DNA of 34,218 bases from Clostridia bacterium (GCA_017436255.1 JAFSDK010000046.1:1-34218); one strand, 5' to 3'; counted from the stretch's first letter, positions 19,703 through 29,309 are shown. Numbers and translations are program-made. The notes: generated from the sequence alone by a model not told the origin.

Positions 19703-21001
19703 ATGTTAGATATTAAGTTTTTGCGAGAAAATCCTGATATTGTAAAAGAAAACATTAAAAAGAAGTTTAAGGATTCTAAACTTCCGCTCGTTGATGAAGC
19801 AATTGAATTAGACGCTGAAAAGCGTGCTGCCAATAATGAGGCTAACGACCTTCGTGCAAATCGCAACAAGGTTAGTAAACAGATTGGTATGCTTATGGCA
19901 CAGGGTAAGCGTGACGAGGCTATGGATATGAAGAAATTAGTATCCGAGCAGGCTGACCGTCTAAAAGAACTTGAGGAGCAGGAAAATGAGCTTACCGCAA
20001 AACTCAATCAGGTTATGATGAAGATTCCCAACATAATTGATGACAGCGTGCCGATAGGCAAGGACGATAGCGAAAACGTTGAGGTTCAGCAGTATGGTGA
20101 ACAGACAAAGGTAGATTTTGAAATTCCTTATCACACCGACATTATGGCGCATTTCTGCGGCATTGACAAAGAGGCTGCAGGTCGTGTTGCTGGCGAAGGT
20201 TTCTACTATCTTATGGGCGACATCGCTCGTCTTCACAGTGCGGTACTCTCATACGCTCGTGACTTTATGATTGATAAAGGTTTTACTTATTGCATCCCGC
20301 CCTTTATGATTCGTTCAAACGTTGTAACAGGTGTTATGAGCTTTGAAGAAATGGATGCTATGATGTATAAGATTGAGGGCGAAGACCTTTATCTTATCGG
20401 TACCAGTGAACACTCAATGATTGGTAAGTTCATTGATACAATCACACCCGAAACTTCGCTACCGCTTACATTAACAAGTTATTCGCCCTGTTTCCGTAAA
20501 GAGAAGGGTGCGCACGGTATTGAAGAACGCGGCATTTACCGTATACATCAGTTTGAAAAGCAGGAAATGATAGTTATCTGTAAACCCGAAGAGAGTATGG
20601 AATGGTTCAACAAGATGTGGAGTTACTCGGTTGAGTTGTTCCGTTCACTCGATATTCCCGTACGTACGCTTGAATGTTGCTCGGGTGACCTTGCAGACCT
20701 AAAGGTTAAATCGTATGACGTTGAGGCGTGGAGTCCGAAACAGCAGAAATACTTTGAAGTTTGCTCTTGCTCAAACCTAGGAGACGCTCAGTCACGTCGA
20801 CTCGGTATTCGTATTAAGGGTGAGGACGGACAGAAATATCTACCACACACACTCAACAACACCGTTGTTGCTCCACCTCGTATGTTAATTGCCTTCCTTG
20901 AAAACAACCTTGATTTTGATGGCAAGAATTACACCATACGCATTCCCGAAGCACTTCGTCCTTATATGGGTGGCAAGACCGAAATAAAATCAAATAACTA
21001 A
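19703..21001 (+). CDS. serS: Serine--tRNA ligase
   Basis: 432 aa from the ATG at 19703 (GGGGGAAAG ribosome site); the frame extends 60 bases upstream only through the promoter. Class II synthetase charging tRNA-Ser. The N-terminal long coiled-coil arm (about 30-100) clamps the tRNA long variable arm. The catalytic core shows TSEHSMIGKF, motif 2 around CFRKEKGAHG, the RIHQFEKQE segment, and motif 3 near NNTVVAPPRMLIAFLENN. Length and motifs are ordinary. Single-gene unit with a strong terminator. Confidence 0.96.
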   Translation: MLDIKFLRENPDIVKENIKKKFKDSKLPLVDEAIELDAEKRAANNEANDLRANRNKVSKQIGMLMAQGKRDEAMDMKKLVSEQADRLKELEEQENELTAKLNQVMMKIPNIIDDSVPIGKDDSENVEVQQYGEQTKVDFEIPYHTDIMAHFCGIDKEAAGRVAGEGFYYLMGDIARLHSAVLSYARDFMIDKGFTYCIPPFMIRSNVVTGVMSFEEMDAMMYKIEGEDLYLIGTSEHSMIGKFIDTITPETSLPLTLTSYSPCFRKEKGAHGIEERGIYRIHQFEKQEMIVICKPEESMEWFNKMWSYSVELFRSLDIPVRTLECCSGDLADLKVKSYDVEAWSPKQQKYFEVCSCSNLGDAQSRRLGIRIKGEDGQKYLPHTLNNTVVAPPRMLIAFLENNLDFDGKNYTIRIPEALRPYMGGKTEIKSNN

Positions 21002-21005
21002 ATAA

Positions 21006-21046
21006 AAAACGCTCGTATTTTCATATTTAATACGAGCGTTTTATTT
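21006..21046. terminator. Bidirectional terminator between serS and AEC gene
   Basis: AAAACGCTCGTATT (21006-21019) pairs with AATACGAGCGTTTT (21029-21042); A and T runs on both sides serve the two convergent genes. Confidence 0.9.
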
Positions 21047-21972
21047 TATATTGCTTGTGCCAATGCTACAATTACGGGCATTGTTAAGATTGAAAATAGT
21101 GTTGTTAGTGAGGTGATTTTAGAGCCAAGTTGCGCATCCAAGCCGTATTTTGTAGCAAACATTACAGGGGCCGCCGCACTTGGCGCACTTGCCGCAACGG
21201 TGCAGGCTATAAGCGGTAAGCCTCGTACGCCGAGTAAAAGCATAATACCAAGCGATAGTAGCGGCATAACAATCAACCTTAATATACCAGGGAAGTAAAC
21301 CCTTTTATCGTTAAAGAGTTGGATAAAGGGGAAACAGGATATGTTAAAACCAATTATAATCATCGGTAACGGGGTATTTAGGTTCCCAAGTCCTGATACC
21401 GCATCAGATATGAAACCCGGCAGTTTAATGCTAAAAGCATAAAGTAAAATCGATACGATTACGCTTATGATGGTTGGATTAAGTATTACCCGTTTGATGC
21501 TAAGGTTTTTCTTATCGCCGCTTGCCACAAAAATGGCATACGTCCACATAAATATGTTAAATATTGCAACAAACATTGCGCCGTAAAAAACACCTATGTC
21601 TCCTAAAATTGCCTTTTGCAAGGGGAATGCCATATATCCCGAGTTTGAAAATATTACCAAAAGGCGCATTATTCGGTTGGCTCTATCGTCCTTATTGCGT
21701 ATTAGTAGTTTTGCAAGTAAAATCATTACTACGTGCAAAACAATAGTTATTACAGCAACAATAATTAAGTTTTTGGTCTTTTCGGGTGTTTTGGCTTCAA
21801 TGGTAAAAGCCTGCAAAATTACGGCAGGCGTAGCAACGTATAAAACAACGTTGGCAAGCCCCTTAACGGCTTTTTCATTAAGCAATTTTGTCTTACCGAG
21901 CGCAAAGCCGACCGCAATCATAATAAATAGCATTGCGACCTGCAAAGCAACGGTAATTAAATTTTGTAACAT
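21046..21972 (-). CDS. AEC family transporter
   Basis: 308 aa, about ten hydrophobic segments. Auxin-efflux-carrier/malonate permease-like protein of the AEC family. Typical features are the N-terminal MIAVGFALGKTKLLNEKAVKGL segment, the YVATPAVIL helix, NSGYMAFPL near the middle, and the C-terminal ASAPSAAAPVMFATKYG region. Family members export or import small organic acids or amino acids; the substrate here is not predictable. It lies 16 bases downstream of the Nif3-like gene and looks like the last gene of the gltX operon, though membership may be incidental. Confidence 0.87.
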   Translation of the reverse strand: MLQNLITVALQVAMLFIMIAVGFALGKTKLLNEKAVKGLANVVLYVATPAVILQAFTIEAKTPEKTKNLIIVAVITIVLHVVMILLAKLLIRNKDDRANRIMRLLVIFSNSGYMAFPLQKAILGDIGVFYGAMFVAIFNIFMWTYAIFVASGDKKNLSIKRVILNPTIISVIVSILLYAFSIKLPGFISDAVSGLGNLNTPLPMIIIGFNISCFPFIQLFNDKRVYFPGILRLIVMPLLSLGIMLLLGVRGLPLIACTVAASAPSAAAPVMFATKYGLDAQLGSKITSLTTLFSILTMPVIVALAQAI

Positions 21973-21988
21973 TTATAAATCATCTCAT

Positions 21989-22738
21989 TTAAATACAGTT
22001 GATATAACTTTTATGGTTTGTAACAAAAGTTATATCGGGGAATTTTTCGCTCAAGACGGTTTTGAGCGGCTCAATAACTACGTCTTCAGTATTGAAGTGA
22101 CCGCAGTCAATAAGTGTGAAGCCCATATTTGCCGCATCAACAAATACGTTGTGTTTTACGTCGGCAGTAACAAGCGCATCGGCATTTGCATTAACCGCAT
22201 CATAAAGCATATCACCACCGCTGCCGCCACAAACGGCAACGGTTTTAATTTTAGTTTTACCGATAGTAAATCGGGGTGAGAAGTTAAGCGCTTCCTTTAC
22301 GTAAAGTGCAAACTCATCGGGTGTATATTCCTTATCGAGTACGCCTTTGCGAAAACTAAAGCCGTCCTCGCACACGATTTTTTCTACGTTTCTTAATTTA
22401 AGCGCCTTTGCCAAACAGTCGTTAACACCGCCGTCGGTAATATCCAAATTGGTGTGTGCGCTTATAACCGAAATACCACTTTTTATAAGACGGTAAGCAA
22501 TGCCATCTGCCGTTACACTCTTTAAAGGTGAGAATATAACGGGGTGGTGGGTGATAATAAGCTCGGCACCGATTTTTGTAGCCTCGTTTATCACGTCTTC
22601 GGTACAGTCAAGCGCAACAACAACCCTTGTCACATCGCAATCCTTATCACCAATAAGAAGACCTGCGTTGTCAAAGTCACAAGCGGTATCAAAGGGGCAA
22701 AACTCATTCAAAAACTCAAAAATATCATTAACTTTCAT
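21989..22738 (-). CDS. Nif3-like dinuclear metal centre protein
   Basis: 249 aa, the short bacterial form without the inserted PII-like domain. Metal-binding signatures include ITHHPVIF (about 60-67), SAHTNLD (about 93-99), and CGHFNTEDVVIE near the C-terminus. Also called YqfO/YbgI or GTP cyclohydrolase I type 2 homologue; its biochemical role is unsettled. In many Firmicutes it neighbours trmK, which is absent here. It begins four bases after glnS stops, with AAGGGTT as ribosome site. Confidence 0.9.
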   Translation of the reverse strand: MKVNDIFEFLNEFCPFDTACDFDNAGLLIGDKDCDVTRVVVALDCTEDVINEATKIGAELIITHHPVIFSPLKSVTADGIAYRLIKSGISVISAHTNLDITDGGVNDCLAKALKLRNVEKIVCEDGFSFRKGVLDKEYTPDEFALYVKEALNFSPRFTIGKTKIKTVAVCGGSGGDMLYDAVNANADALVTADVKHNVFVDAANMGFTLIDCGHFNTEDVVIEPLKTVLSEKFPDITFVTNHKSYINCI

Positions 22739-22742
22739 TTAA

Positions 22743-24434
22743 TTAACCCTTTTTACTGAAAGAATCTTTAAGAGCTACGGTACGGTTGAAAATAATGTTG
22801 TTTTCACTTGAATCCTTATCAAGGCAGAAATAACCCTGACGCATAAACTGGAAGGTATCTCCTGCAGCAGCATCGGCTAAATCAGCCTCAATTTTACAGT
22901 TTTCAAGTGTTATAAGCGATTCGGGGTTAAGGTTGTCGGCAAATGATGCAACACCCTCTTCATCCGACGGGTTTTCAACGTTGAAAAGACGGTCATAAAG
23001 ACGAATTGTAGCGTTCTTGCAGTGGTCTGCGCTAACCCAATGTAGTGTACCCTTAATCTTTCTGCCGTCAGGTGTTTCACCGCCGAAAGATTCGGGGTCG
23101 TAGGTTGCGTGAACAACCGTAATATTGCCGTTTTCATCGGTTTCGTGTGAAGCATACTTAATGTAGTAAGCACCCTTTAGGCGAACCTCTTTTGCAGGGC
23201 AAAGACGAAAATATTTACCGGGTGGGTCTAACATAAAGTCGTCCTGTTCAATGTAAATTTCCTTTGAGAAGGTAACCGTCTTTTTGCCAAGTTCAGGCTT
23301 ATTCGGGTTAATATCAACGCTGATTGCATCGGTCTTACCATCGGGGTAGTTATCAATAACAACCTTTAGAGGACGAAGTACCGCCATAGCACGTGAGGCA
23401 TTTGTGTTAAGGTAATCACGTACACAAGATTCAAGTAAAGCGTAGTCAATAACACTATATGCCTTTGAAACACCAATCTTGTTTACAAACTCTCTAATTG
23501 CTTCGGCAGGATAACCTCTACGGCGCATACCGCAGATAGTAGCCATTCTGGGGTCGTCCCAACCCGAAACAAGATTGTCGGTAACAAGTTTTAAGCATTT
23601 ACGTTTACTTGTTAATGTGTAGTTTACATTCATTCTCGCAAACTCAATCTGACGGGGCGGGGTAGGGATGTCGAGCACCTTCAAGAACCAGTCATAGAGG
23701 GGTCGGTGATTTTCAAACTCTAACGAGCAAAGCGAGTGGGTTACACCCTCTTTAGCATCGGATAACGGATGTGCAAAGTCGTACATTGGGTATACACACC
23801 ACTTGTCACCTGTGCGGTGGTGTGTAGCCTTCATAATACGGTATATTATGGGGTCACGCATATTGATGTTTGAAGAAGCCATATCAATCTTTGCGCGAAG
23901 TACCATAGCGCCGTTTTCGAATTCGCCTGCAGTCATACGGGCGAATAAGTCTTTAGTTTCTTCTATAGGTCTGTTGCGATATGGACTTTCCTTACCAGGC
24001 TCGGTCAATGTGCCGCGGTATTCACGAATTTCGTCGGGTGAGAGTTCATCAACGTAAGCCAAGCCTAAATCAATAAGTTTTAATGCACACTCATAAATAA
24101 AATCAAAATAGTCGGATGCATAATAAACGTTATCCCACTTAAAGCCAAGCCATTCAATGTCTTCTTTAATGGCATCAACGTATTCAACGTCCTCTTTGGT
24201 GGGGTTGGTATCGTCAAGACGAAGATTACATTTACCGTTATATTTCATAGCGGTACCAAAGTCTATGCAGATAGCCTTGGCGTGACCAATATGAAGATAT
24301 CCGTTGGGTTCAGGCGGAAAACGTGTCTGAACGCAATTATAAACACCTTCTTTAAGGTCTTCGTCAATAAAATCATGTATAAAGTTAGAAGGGGAGGTGT
24401 TTTCCACTTCATTTACGTTTTTGATTTCTTCCAT
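22743..24434 (-). CDS. glnS: Glutamine--tRNA ligase
   Basis: 563 aa. Class I synthetase charging tRNA-Gln directly. HIGH motif intact (H48-H51 within PPEPNGYLHIGHAKA). The KMSKS loop appears as LTSKRK. Both beta-barrel anticodon domains are recognisable in the C-terminal half, with the characteristic LRLDDTNP and DWFL segments. It is distinguished from GltX by its length and C-terminal barrels. Most Firmicutes lack GlnRS and make Gln-tRNA through GatCAB, so its presence is a lineage marker. It starts four bases after the gltX stop, with AGGGGTAAG, indicating a coupled gltX-glnS unit. Confidence 0.96.
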   Translation of the reverse strand: MEEIKNVNEVENTSPSNFIHDFIDEDLKEGVYNCVQTRFPPEPNGYLHIGHAKAICIDFGTAMKYNGKCNLRLDDTNPTKEDVEYVDAIKEDIEWLGFKWDNVYYASDYFDFIYECALKLIDLGLAYVDELSPDEIREYRGTLTEPGKESPYRNRPIEETKDLFARMTAGEFENGAMVLRAKIDMASSNINMRDPIIYRIMKATHHRTGDKWCVYPMYDFAHPLSDAKEGVTHSLCSLEFENHRPLYDWFLKVLDIPTPPRQIEFARMNVNYTLTSKRKCLKLVTDNLVSGWDDPRMATICGMRRRGYPAEAIREFVNKIGVSKAYSVIDYALLESCVRDYLNTNASRAMAVLRPLKVVIDNYPDGKTDAISVDINPNKPELGKKTVTFSKEIYIEQDDFMLDPPGKYFRLCPAKEVRLKGAYYIKYASHETDENGNITVVHATYDPESFGGETPDGRKIKGTLHWVSADHCKNATIRLYDRLFNVENPSDEEGVASFADNLNPESLITLENCKIEADLADAAAGDTFQFMRQGYFCLDKDSSENNIIFNRTVALKDSFSKKG

Positions 24435-24438
24435 TTTC

Positions 24439-26100
24439 TTACCCCTTTATAGTGTTTATCATTTTTTCAATACGGTTGGTACATTCTTCTTTACCCAAAA
24501 CCTGCATAATACTGCAAAGGTCGGGTGTGTTGCGTCTGCCTGTAATGGCAATTCTGAGTATAGTGCTAAGGTCACCCGCACTGCCTTTATATGCATCGGG
24601 ATTTGCCTTATATTCCTTAGTTTCGGCCGCAAAGTTAAGTTCGGGTGCGAGTGTCTTAATTCTATTAAACCACTCTTGGCGGTCATCCTTAGGATTATAT
24701 ACTTCTAAATATTTTGTAAGGAATTTAGCGGCATCGTCTGCTGCTATATTCTCGGGTAATTCATAATTGTTAGAGTAAAGACCATCAAAGAAGTAGGCGT
24801 AGAATTCTTTTGCCTCGTTCCATTTAGCAAGGTCTTTTCTCGGCTTTGCACTGTCATCACGGTCAATGGCGAGCATTGCTTTTGTAAAGTTGGGATTAGC
24901 GGTGAGCATATCGTAAAATTCGCCGTCAAACTCTTTTGCCCAAGCGGTGAGTTTATCGTAAACCTCGCCTGATTTCAGTCTTGCGATACGATTTTTACTA
25001 ACGTCAAGCAACTTATTTTCGTCAAATAATGCGCCCGAAACACTCATCTTTTTAAGATTAAACTTAAAGGTCTTGTACGAAGCATCGGGGTTACATTTAC
25101 GCCAATCTTCAAAGTCGGATGCCGCAATGGTCATAAGATACTCAATAACGTTTTCGCTTTCATATCCTTGCTCTGCAAAGAAACGAACTGCAGCCTCAGG
25201 GTCTTTACGCTTTGAAATCTTACGTTTTGCGCCGTTATCCAATTTCATAATGGGCGCTACGTGTGCGTATTTCGGCGGTTTAAAACCGAGTAAACAGAAA
25301 AGTTGAATATGCTTCGGTACCGATGAAATCCACTCGTCACCACGTATTACGTGTGTGGTGTGCATTAGGTGGTCGTCCACCGCGTGTGCAAAGTGGTAGG
25401 TAGGTATTCCGTCAGATTTAAGTAAAACAAAATCTTCATCATTTTCAGGCATTTCGATTTTACCCTTAATGCCGTCGTCAAATGTAATGCGATTTTCCTC
25501 ACTGCCGGGCGACTTTAGTCTCACAACGTAAGGCTTACCTTCGGCTATAAGAGCCGCCGCCTCGTCAACCGTTATATTGCGGTGACGGGCATATTCGCCG
25601 TGGTATCCCGTGCGGATTTTATTTTTCTCTTGGCTCTCGCGTACTGCCTCTAATTCTTCGGCGGTACAAAAACAAGGGTAGGCAAGACCTTTACTAATTA
25701 AATCCTTAACGTAGGTTTGGTAAATCTCGGCGCGTTTGCTTTGCTGGTAGGGACCATGTTCGCCGCTTTCGTGAGTACCGCTTACAAAACCTTCATCAAT
25801 GGTTATACCAAAGCGGTTAAGACCGTCGATAATATCCTCAATACCGCCCTCAATCTCACGTTTTTTGTCGGTATCTTCAATACGGGTAAAGAAAATACCG
25901 TTGGTCGAGGTTGCGGTAATTCTATTTACGAGTGCCGCAAAAAGTGTACCTAAATGTAAATATCCGGTAGGTGACGGAGCAATACGTACAACCCTTGCAC
26001 CCTCGCTCAATTTTCTTGCAGGGTAAAGGTTTTCGTAATATTCGGGTGTTTTGTCAATGTTGGGCAAAAGAAGTTCTGCCATTTTTTTAAATTCTGTCAA
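24439..26100 (-). CDS. gltX: Glutamate--tRNA ligase
   Basis: 553 aa from a TTG at 26100; the GTG at 26109 overlaps the GAGGTGA ribosome site and is unlikely, and an ATG at 26082 is an alternative. Class I synthetase. The HIGH equivalent is HLGT in APSPTGYLHLGTL, KMSKS appears as KISKRKDPEAA, and the class I ENRITFDDGIKGKIE/HVIRGDEWISS segments are present. It is longer than the roughly 480-residue bacterial norm because of an extended C-terminal anticodon region. First gene of an operon with glnS, nif3-like and AEC genes. Confidence 0.94.
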   Translation of the reverse strand: MTEFKKMAELLLPNIDKTPEYYENLYPARKLSEGARVVRIAPSPTGYLHLGTLFAALVNRITATSTNGIFFTRIEDTDKKREIEGGIEDIIDGLNRFGITIDEGFVSGTHESGEHGPYQQSKRAEIYQTYVKDLISKGLAYPCFCTAEELEAVRESQEKNKIRTGYHGEYARHRNITVDEAAALIAEGKPYVVRLKSPGSEENRITFDDGIKGKIEMPENDEDFVLLKSDGIPTYHFAHAVDDHLMHTTHVIRGDEWISSVPKHIQLFCLLGFKPPKYAHVAPIMKLDNGAKRKISKRKDPEAAVRFFAEQGYESENVIEYLMTIAASDFEDWRKCNPDASYKTFKFNLKKMSVSGALFDENKLLDVSKNRIARLKSGEVYDKLTAWAKEFDGEFYDMLTANPNFTKAMLAIDRDDSAKPRKDLAKWNEAKEFYAYFFDGLYSNNYELPENIAADDAAKFLTKYLEVYNPKDDRQEWFNRIKTLAPELNFAAETKEYKANPDAYKGSAGDLSTILRIAITGRRNTPDLCSIMQVLGKEECTNRIEKMINTIKG

Positions 26101-26135
26101 GATTTTCACCTCAAAACATATTTCTACAAATATAT

Positions 26136-26164
26136 ATTATCGCAGATTTTGCCAATAATTACAA
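26136..26164 (-). promoter_or_regulatory. gltX operon promoter
   Basis: On the - strand TTGTAA (26164-26159), 17 bases, GATAAT (26141-26136) with TG one base upstream. The leader is about 30 bases, with no T-box. Confidence 0.6.
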
Positions 26165-26175
26165 GTGTTATGTAA

Positions 26176-26210
26176 TAAAAAAGCGTAGTATTTTATTAAA
26201 ATACTACGCT
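26176..26210 (-). terminator. nrdR terminator
   Basis: AGCGTAGTATTTT (26182-26194) pairs with AAAATACTACGCT (26198-26210). On the - strand the stem is followed by TTTTTTATT. It separates nrdR from the gltX promoter just downstream. Confidence 0.9.
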
Positions 26211-26220
26211 TAAAGTTAAA

Positions 26221-26673
26221 TTATTTTGAAATTAACTTATTAAGTTCGTCCATAAAGGTGGTTATGTCCTTAAATTGACGGTAAACAGATGCAAAACGTA
26301 CGTATGCAACCTCGTCAATATTTTTAAGTTTATCCATAACAAGTTCACCAATTTTATCACTTGTAACCTCGCGGTCGAGCGAGTTTTGAATGGTAACCTC
26401 AATCTCATCAATCATATTATCAAGTGTGTTAATTGAAATCGGACGTTTTTCACAAGCACGCAAAATACCGTTCATCAACTTATCGCGGTTAAAACTTTCG
26501 CGTGATTTATCCTTTTTAATTACGATAATCGGCAAACTTTCGATTATTTCATAGGTTGTAAAACGTTTACCGCAGTTAAGACACTCTCTGCGTCGGCGAA
26601 TTCGCTCTCCCTCGTCGGTCGGGCGTGAGTCAATTACCTTGCTTTCTTCGTCACCACAAAAAGGACATTTCAT
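26221..26673 (-). CDS. nrdR: Transcriptional repressor NrdR
   Basis: 150 aa from the ATG at 26673 with GGGGGAT upstream; this gives the invariant MKCPFC N-terminus. The longer open frame to 26739 runs through the promoter. It has a zinc ribbon with CPFC and CLNC, a [13 protein letters not shown]-contact stretch, and an ATP-cone domain (about 49-139) that binds ATP/dATP to sense deoxynucleotide levels and repress ribonucleotide reductase genes. No RNR gene is in the window. Confidence 0.96.
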   Translation of the reverse strand: MKCPFCGDEESKVIDSRPTDEGERIRRRRECLNCGKRFTTYEIIESLPIIVIKKDKSRESFNRDKLMNGILRACEKRPISINTLDNMIDEIEVTIQNSLDREVTSDKIGELVMDKLKNIDEVAYVRFASVYRQFKDITTFMDELNKLISK

Positions 26674-26710
26674 ATTGTTTATCCCCCACATCATATTGTA
26701 TACATTGAAT

Positions 26711-26739
26711 ATTTTATCATAATATCTTGAATTTATCAA
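26711..26739 (-). promoter_or_regulatory. nrdR promoter
   Basis: On the - strand TTGATA (26739-26734), 17 bases, TAAAAT (26716-26711); this supports the downstream start at 26673. Confidence 0.6.
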
Positions 26740-26754
26740 GTGGCAATTTTTTTG

Positions 26755-26783
26755 TTGCTAAAAGCGGCAAATCAAGGTATAAT
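26755..26783 (+). promoter_or_regulatory. Promoter of the cyclophilin gene
   Basis: TTGCTA (26755-26760), 17 bases, TATAAT (26778-26783), about 20 bases before the ribosome site GGAGG. Confidence 0.7.
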
Positions 26784-26809
26784 TAAGAAAAACAATTGGA
26801 GGCAAAATT

Positions 26810-27412
26810 ATGAGTATTCAAACAGCGTTACCCGTAAAAGGTGATACAGTTGCAGTTATGCACACCAATATGGGCGATATTAAAATTAAACTTTTTGGCA
26901 GTTACGCACCCAAAACGGTTGAAAATTTTACAACCCACGCTAAAAATGGCTATTATAACGGTCTTATCTTTCACCGCGTTATAAATGATTTTATGATTCA
27001 GGGTGGTGACCCCACGGGTACCGGTATGGGTGGTGAAAGTATTTGGGGCCATTCATTTGAGGATGAGTTTGCGCCCGAGCTTCACAACATCCGTGGCGCT
27101 TTATGTATGGCAAACGCAGGTCCTAATACCAACGGCAGTCAGTTTTTTATTGTTCAGGCAAATACTTGCCCTGCACAGATGCTTTCGCAAATGAAGCAAA
27201 TTGGCGCCGAGGGCGGCTTTACTGATGACGTAATCAATGATTACGAAATACTTGGCGGTACACCTTGGCTTGATTATCGTCATAGCGTTTTCGGTTACGT
27301 TTATGAGGGTATGGACGTTGTTGATGATATCGCACGTGTAAAGGTAGGTCCTAACGATAAGCCAATGTACGACGTTACTATCGACTCGCTTGAGATTATT
27401 ACGGTCGAATAA
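26810..27412 (+). CDS. Peptidyl-prolyl cis-trans isomerase, cyclophilin type
   Basis: 200 aa with no signal peptide, hence cytosolic. It catalyses proline isomerisation in folding proteins. Cyclophilin signatures: [19 protein letters not shown] (about 56-74) with the catalytic Arg, [19 protein letters not shown] (about 101-119), and a terminal [15 protein letters not shown] segment. An insertion of about 20 residues between the last two ([18 protein letters not shown] region) is longer than in the minimal enzyme. The stop TAA shares its last base with the ATG of the next gene, so the two are translationally coupled. Confidence 0.93.
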   Translation: MSIQTALPVKGDTVAVMHTNMGDIKIKLFGSYAPKTVENFTTHAKNGYYNGLIFHRVINDFMIQGGDPTGTGMGGESIWGHSFEDEFAPELHNIRGALCMANAGPNTNGSQFFIVQANTCPAQMLSQMKQIGAEGGFTDDVINDYEILGGTPWLDYRHSVFGYVYEGMDVVDDIARVKVGPNDKPMYDVTIDSLEIITVE

Positions 27413-27771
27413 TGATTTCTCAAAATATTAAACATATCTATGAACCGACACCCCTTCAGTGTGGACAGGCGGTACTTGCAATGGCGACGGGTGTCGACGT
27501 TTCGCAGATAGTTGAACTCTGCGGTACCGAGAATGAAACCGACCTAAAAACCATGAAGCGTGTTTTTGCCGAATTTAATATTTCGGTTTCGCCTAATAGA
27601 TGTGAGGTAAAAGATAAAAAAGATTTGCCGAATGTAGCGCTATTAAGCCTTGAAACACCAAAGTGTTGGCATTGGTCGCTATATGCTTATGGCAAATTTT
27701 ACGACCCCGAATACGGTCTTATAGACGATTTCCCACCATCCAACCGCCGCTATTATTGGGAATTAAAGTAA
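27412..27771 (+). CDS. C39-like papain-fold peptidase domain protein
   Basis: 119 aa. LQCGQAVLAMATG (about 15-27) resembles the active-site Cys helix of C39/bacteriocin-processing and related papain-like peptidases. HWSLY (about 87-91) supplies the His, and YDPEYG (about 97-102) the Asp. There is no membrane or ATPase domain, so unlike bacteriocin exporters it is a free-standing domain. Start TAATG overlap with the cyclophilin gene implies coupled synthesis. It could be a peptidase or an inactive binding domain; assignment rests on the Cys-His-Asp pattern and size. Confidence 0.65.
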   Translation: MISQNIKHIYEPTPLQCGQAVLAMATGVDVSQIVELCGTENETDLKTMKRVFAEFNISVSPNRCEVKDKKDLPNVALLSLETPKCWHWSLYAYGKFYDPEYGLIDDFPPSNRRYYWELK

Positions 27772-27773
27772 AA

Positions 27774-27812
27774 AAACATCCTGTAAGGATTTCCTTACAG
27801 GATGTTTGATTT
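27774..27812. terminator. Bidirectional terminator between C39-like gene and asnS
   Basis: Long stem AAACATCCTGTAAGGA (27774-27789) with its complement (27792-27807), then T-rich sequence. It also serves the convergent asnS. Confidence 0.9.
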
Positions 27813-27813
27813 T

Positions 27814-29208
27814 TTAGAATTCTGCGTAACCGGTTGTTCTTGGGAAGGGGATAACGTCGCGGATGTTTTGAATACCTGTCATATACATAATAAGTCTTTC
27901 AAAACCAAGACCGAAACCTGCGTGCTTAGCACCGCCGTAACGACGAAGGTCAACGTACCAGTCGTAATCTTTAATATCGGCACCAATTTCTTCAATACGC
28001 TTGGTGAGTAGGTCGATACGTTCTTCACGTTGGCTACCACCAATGATTTCGCCAATACCGGGTACAAGTACGTCAACTGCGGCAACGGTCTTGCCGTCGT
28101 CGTTGAGTCGCATATAGAATGCCTTAATCTCTTTCGGGTAGTTGGTAACAAATACCGGCTTATTAAAGATTTCTTCGGTTAGATATCTTTCGTGCTCGGT
28201 CTGTAAATCACAACCCCAACTTACAGGGTATTGGAACTCGTGACCGCTTTCCTCAAGTAGTTTTATAGCGTCGGTATAGGTAACGGTAGCAAACTCTGCA
28301 TTGATAACCGAGTTAAGTTTATCCTTAAGACCCTTTTCAAAGTGTTGCTCGAAGAAGTCAAGTTCAGCGGGGCAGTTGTCTACAACGTATTTAAGCACAA
28401 ATTTAAGCATATCACGTGCAAGTTCCATATCATCGGCCAAATCGGCAAAAGCAATTTCGGGCTCAATCATCCAGAACTCTGCGGCGTGGCGTGCGGTGTA
28501 GGATTTTTCGGCTCTAAATGTCGGACCGAAGGTGTAAACCTTACCAAAAGCAAGCGCCATACATTCAGCCTCAAGCTGACCCGAAACGGTAAGTGAAGTA
28601 GCCTTGCCGAAGAAGTCCTCGCTAAAATCAACCTTGCCGTCTTCGGTCATGGGCGGATTTTGTGCGTCAAGTGTGGTAACTCTAAACATTTCACCTGCAC
28701 CCTCAGCATCCGAAGCGGTGATAAGGGGTGTGTGAGCATAAACGAAACCTCTTTGCTGGAAGAAGGTGTGAATAGCGAAAGCCGCAACACTACGTACTCT
28801 GAAAGCAGCCGAGAAGGTGTTTGTTCTCGGTCTTAAGTGTTGAATGGTACGTAAAAACTCAAGTGAGTGACGTTTCTTCTGTAACGGATAGTCGGGACTT
28901 GAAGCGCCGTCAACAACTATTGTCTTAGCCTGTAATTCGCAGGGTTGTTTCATTTCGGGTGTAGCAACAAGTAAACCTTCAACCGAAACTGCTGCACCTA
29001 CGTTCTGTGCAACGATTTCGTCAAAGTTGCTTAAGTTCTCTTTATCAAGAATAACCTGTAGTCCTTTAAAGGCGCTACCGTCGTTAATCTCCATAAAGGC
29101 TATATTTTTTGATTGACGAATTGTACGTACCCAACCGCATACGGTAACGGTGGTATCTTTTAATTCGTCGAGTTTTGCAAAAACGTTTACGATTTCTGTT
29201 CTTTTCAT
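27814..29208 (-). CDS. asnS: Asparagine--tRNA ligase
   Basis: 464 aa from the ATG at 29208, set by GGGAGAG; a longer open frame to 29238 lies next to the promoter. Class IIb synthetase. The N-terminal OB-fold anticodon domain (about 10-110) includes [13 protein letters not shown]. The catalytic domain carries motif 2 ([19 protein letters not shown]) and motif 3 ([12 protein letters not shown]) near the C-terminus. The [11 protein letters not shown] stretch favours AsnRS over AspRS. Direct Asn charging complements the direct Gln charging implied by glnS. Monocistronic. Confidence 0.96.
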   Translation of the reverse strand: MKRTEIVNVFAKLDELKDTTVTVCGWVRTIRQSKNIAFMEINDGSAFKGLQVILDKENLSNFDEIVAQNVGAAVSVEGLLVATPEMKQPCELQAKTIVVDGASSPDYPLQKKRHSLEFLRTIQHLRPRTNTFSAAFRVRSVAAFAIHTFFQQRGFVYAHTPLITASDAEGAGEMFRVTTLDAQNPPMTEDGKVDFSEDFFGKATSLTVSGQLEAECMALAFGKVYTFGPTFRAEKSYTARHAAEFWMIEPEIAFADLADDMELARDMLKFVLKYVVDNCPAELDFFEQHFEKGLKDKLNSVINAEFATVTYTDAIKLLEESGHEFQYPVSWGCDLQTEHERYLTEEIFNKPVFVTNYPKEIKAFYMRLNDDGKTVAAVDVLVPGIGEIIGGSQREERIDLLTKRIEEIGADIKDYDWYVDLRRYGGAKHAGFGLGFERLIMYMTGIQNIRDVIPFPRTTGYAEF

Positions 29209-29243
29209 AAGAATCTCTCCCATTACGTAACAATACAAACTAT

Positions 29244-29272
29244 ATTATACACATAAATTGTCAAAAGGTCAA
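29244..29272 (-). promoter_or_regulatory. asnS promoter
   Basis: On the - strand TTGACC (29272-29267), 17 bases, TATAAT (29249-29244). It runs back to back with the pcrA promoter at 29281. Confidence 0.7.
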
Positions 29273-29280
29273 TTTGATTA

Positions 29281-29309
29281 TTGCTATATTATTAAAAATA
29301 TTGTAAAAT
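29281..29309 (+). promoter_or_regulatory. pcrA promoter
   Basis: TTGCTA (29281-29286), 17 bases, TAAAAT (29304-29309). A plausible but weaker match than the asnS promoter on the other strand. Confidence 0.45.

Noticed and set aside
21596-22279. 227-residue frame on + opposite the AEC and Nif3-like genes
   Set aside because: Both - strand genes have clear family motifs in this interval; the + frame has unbiased composition and no start site.
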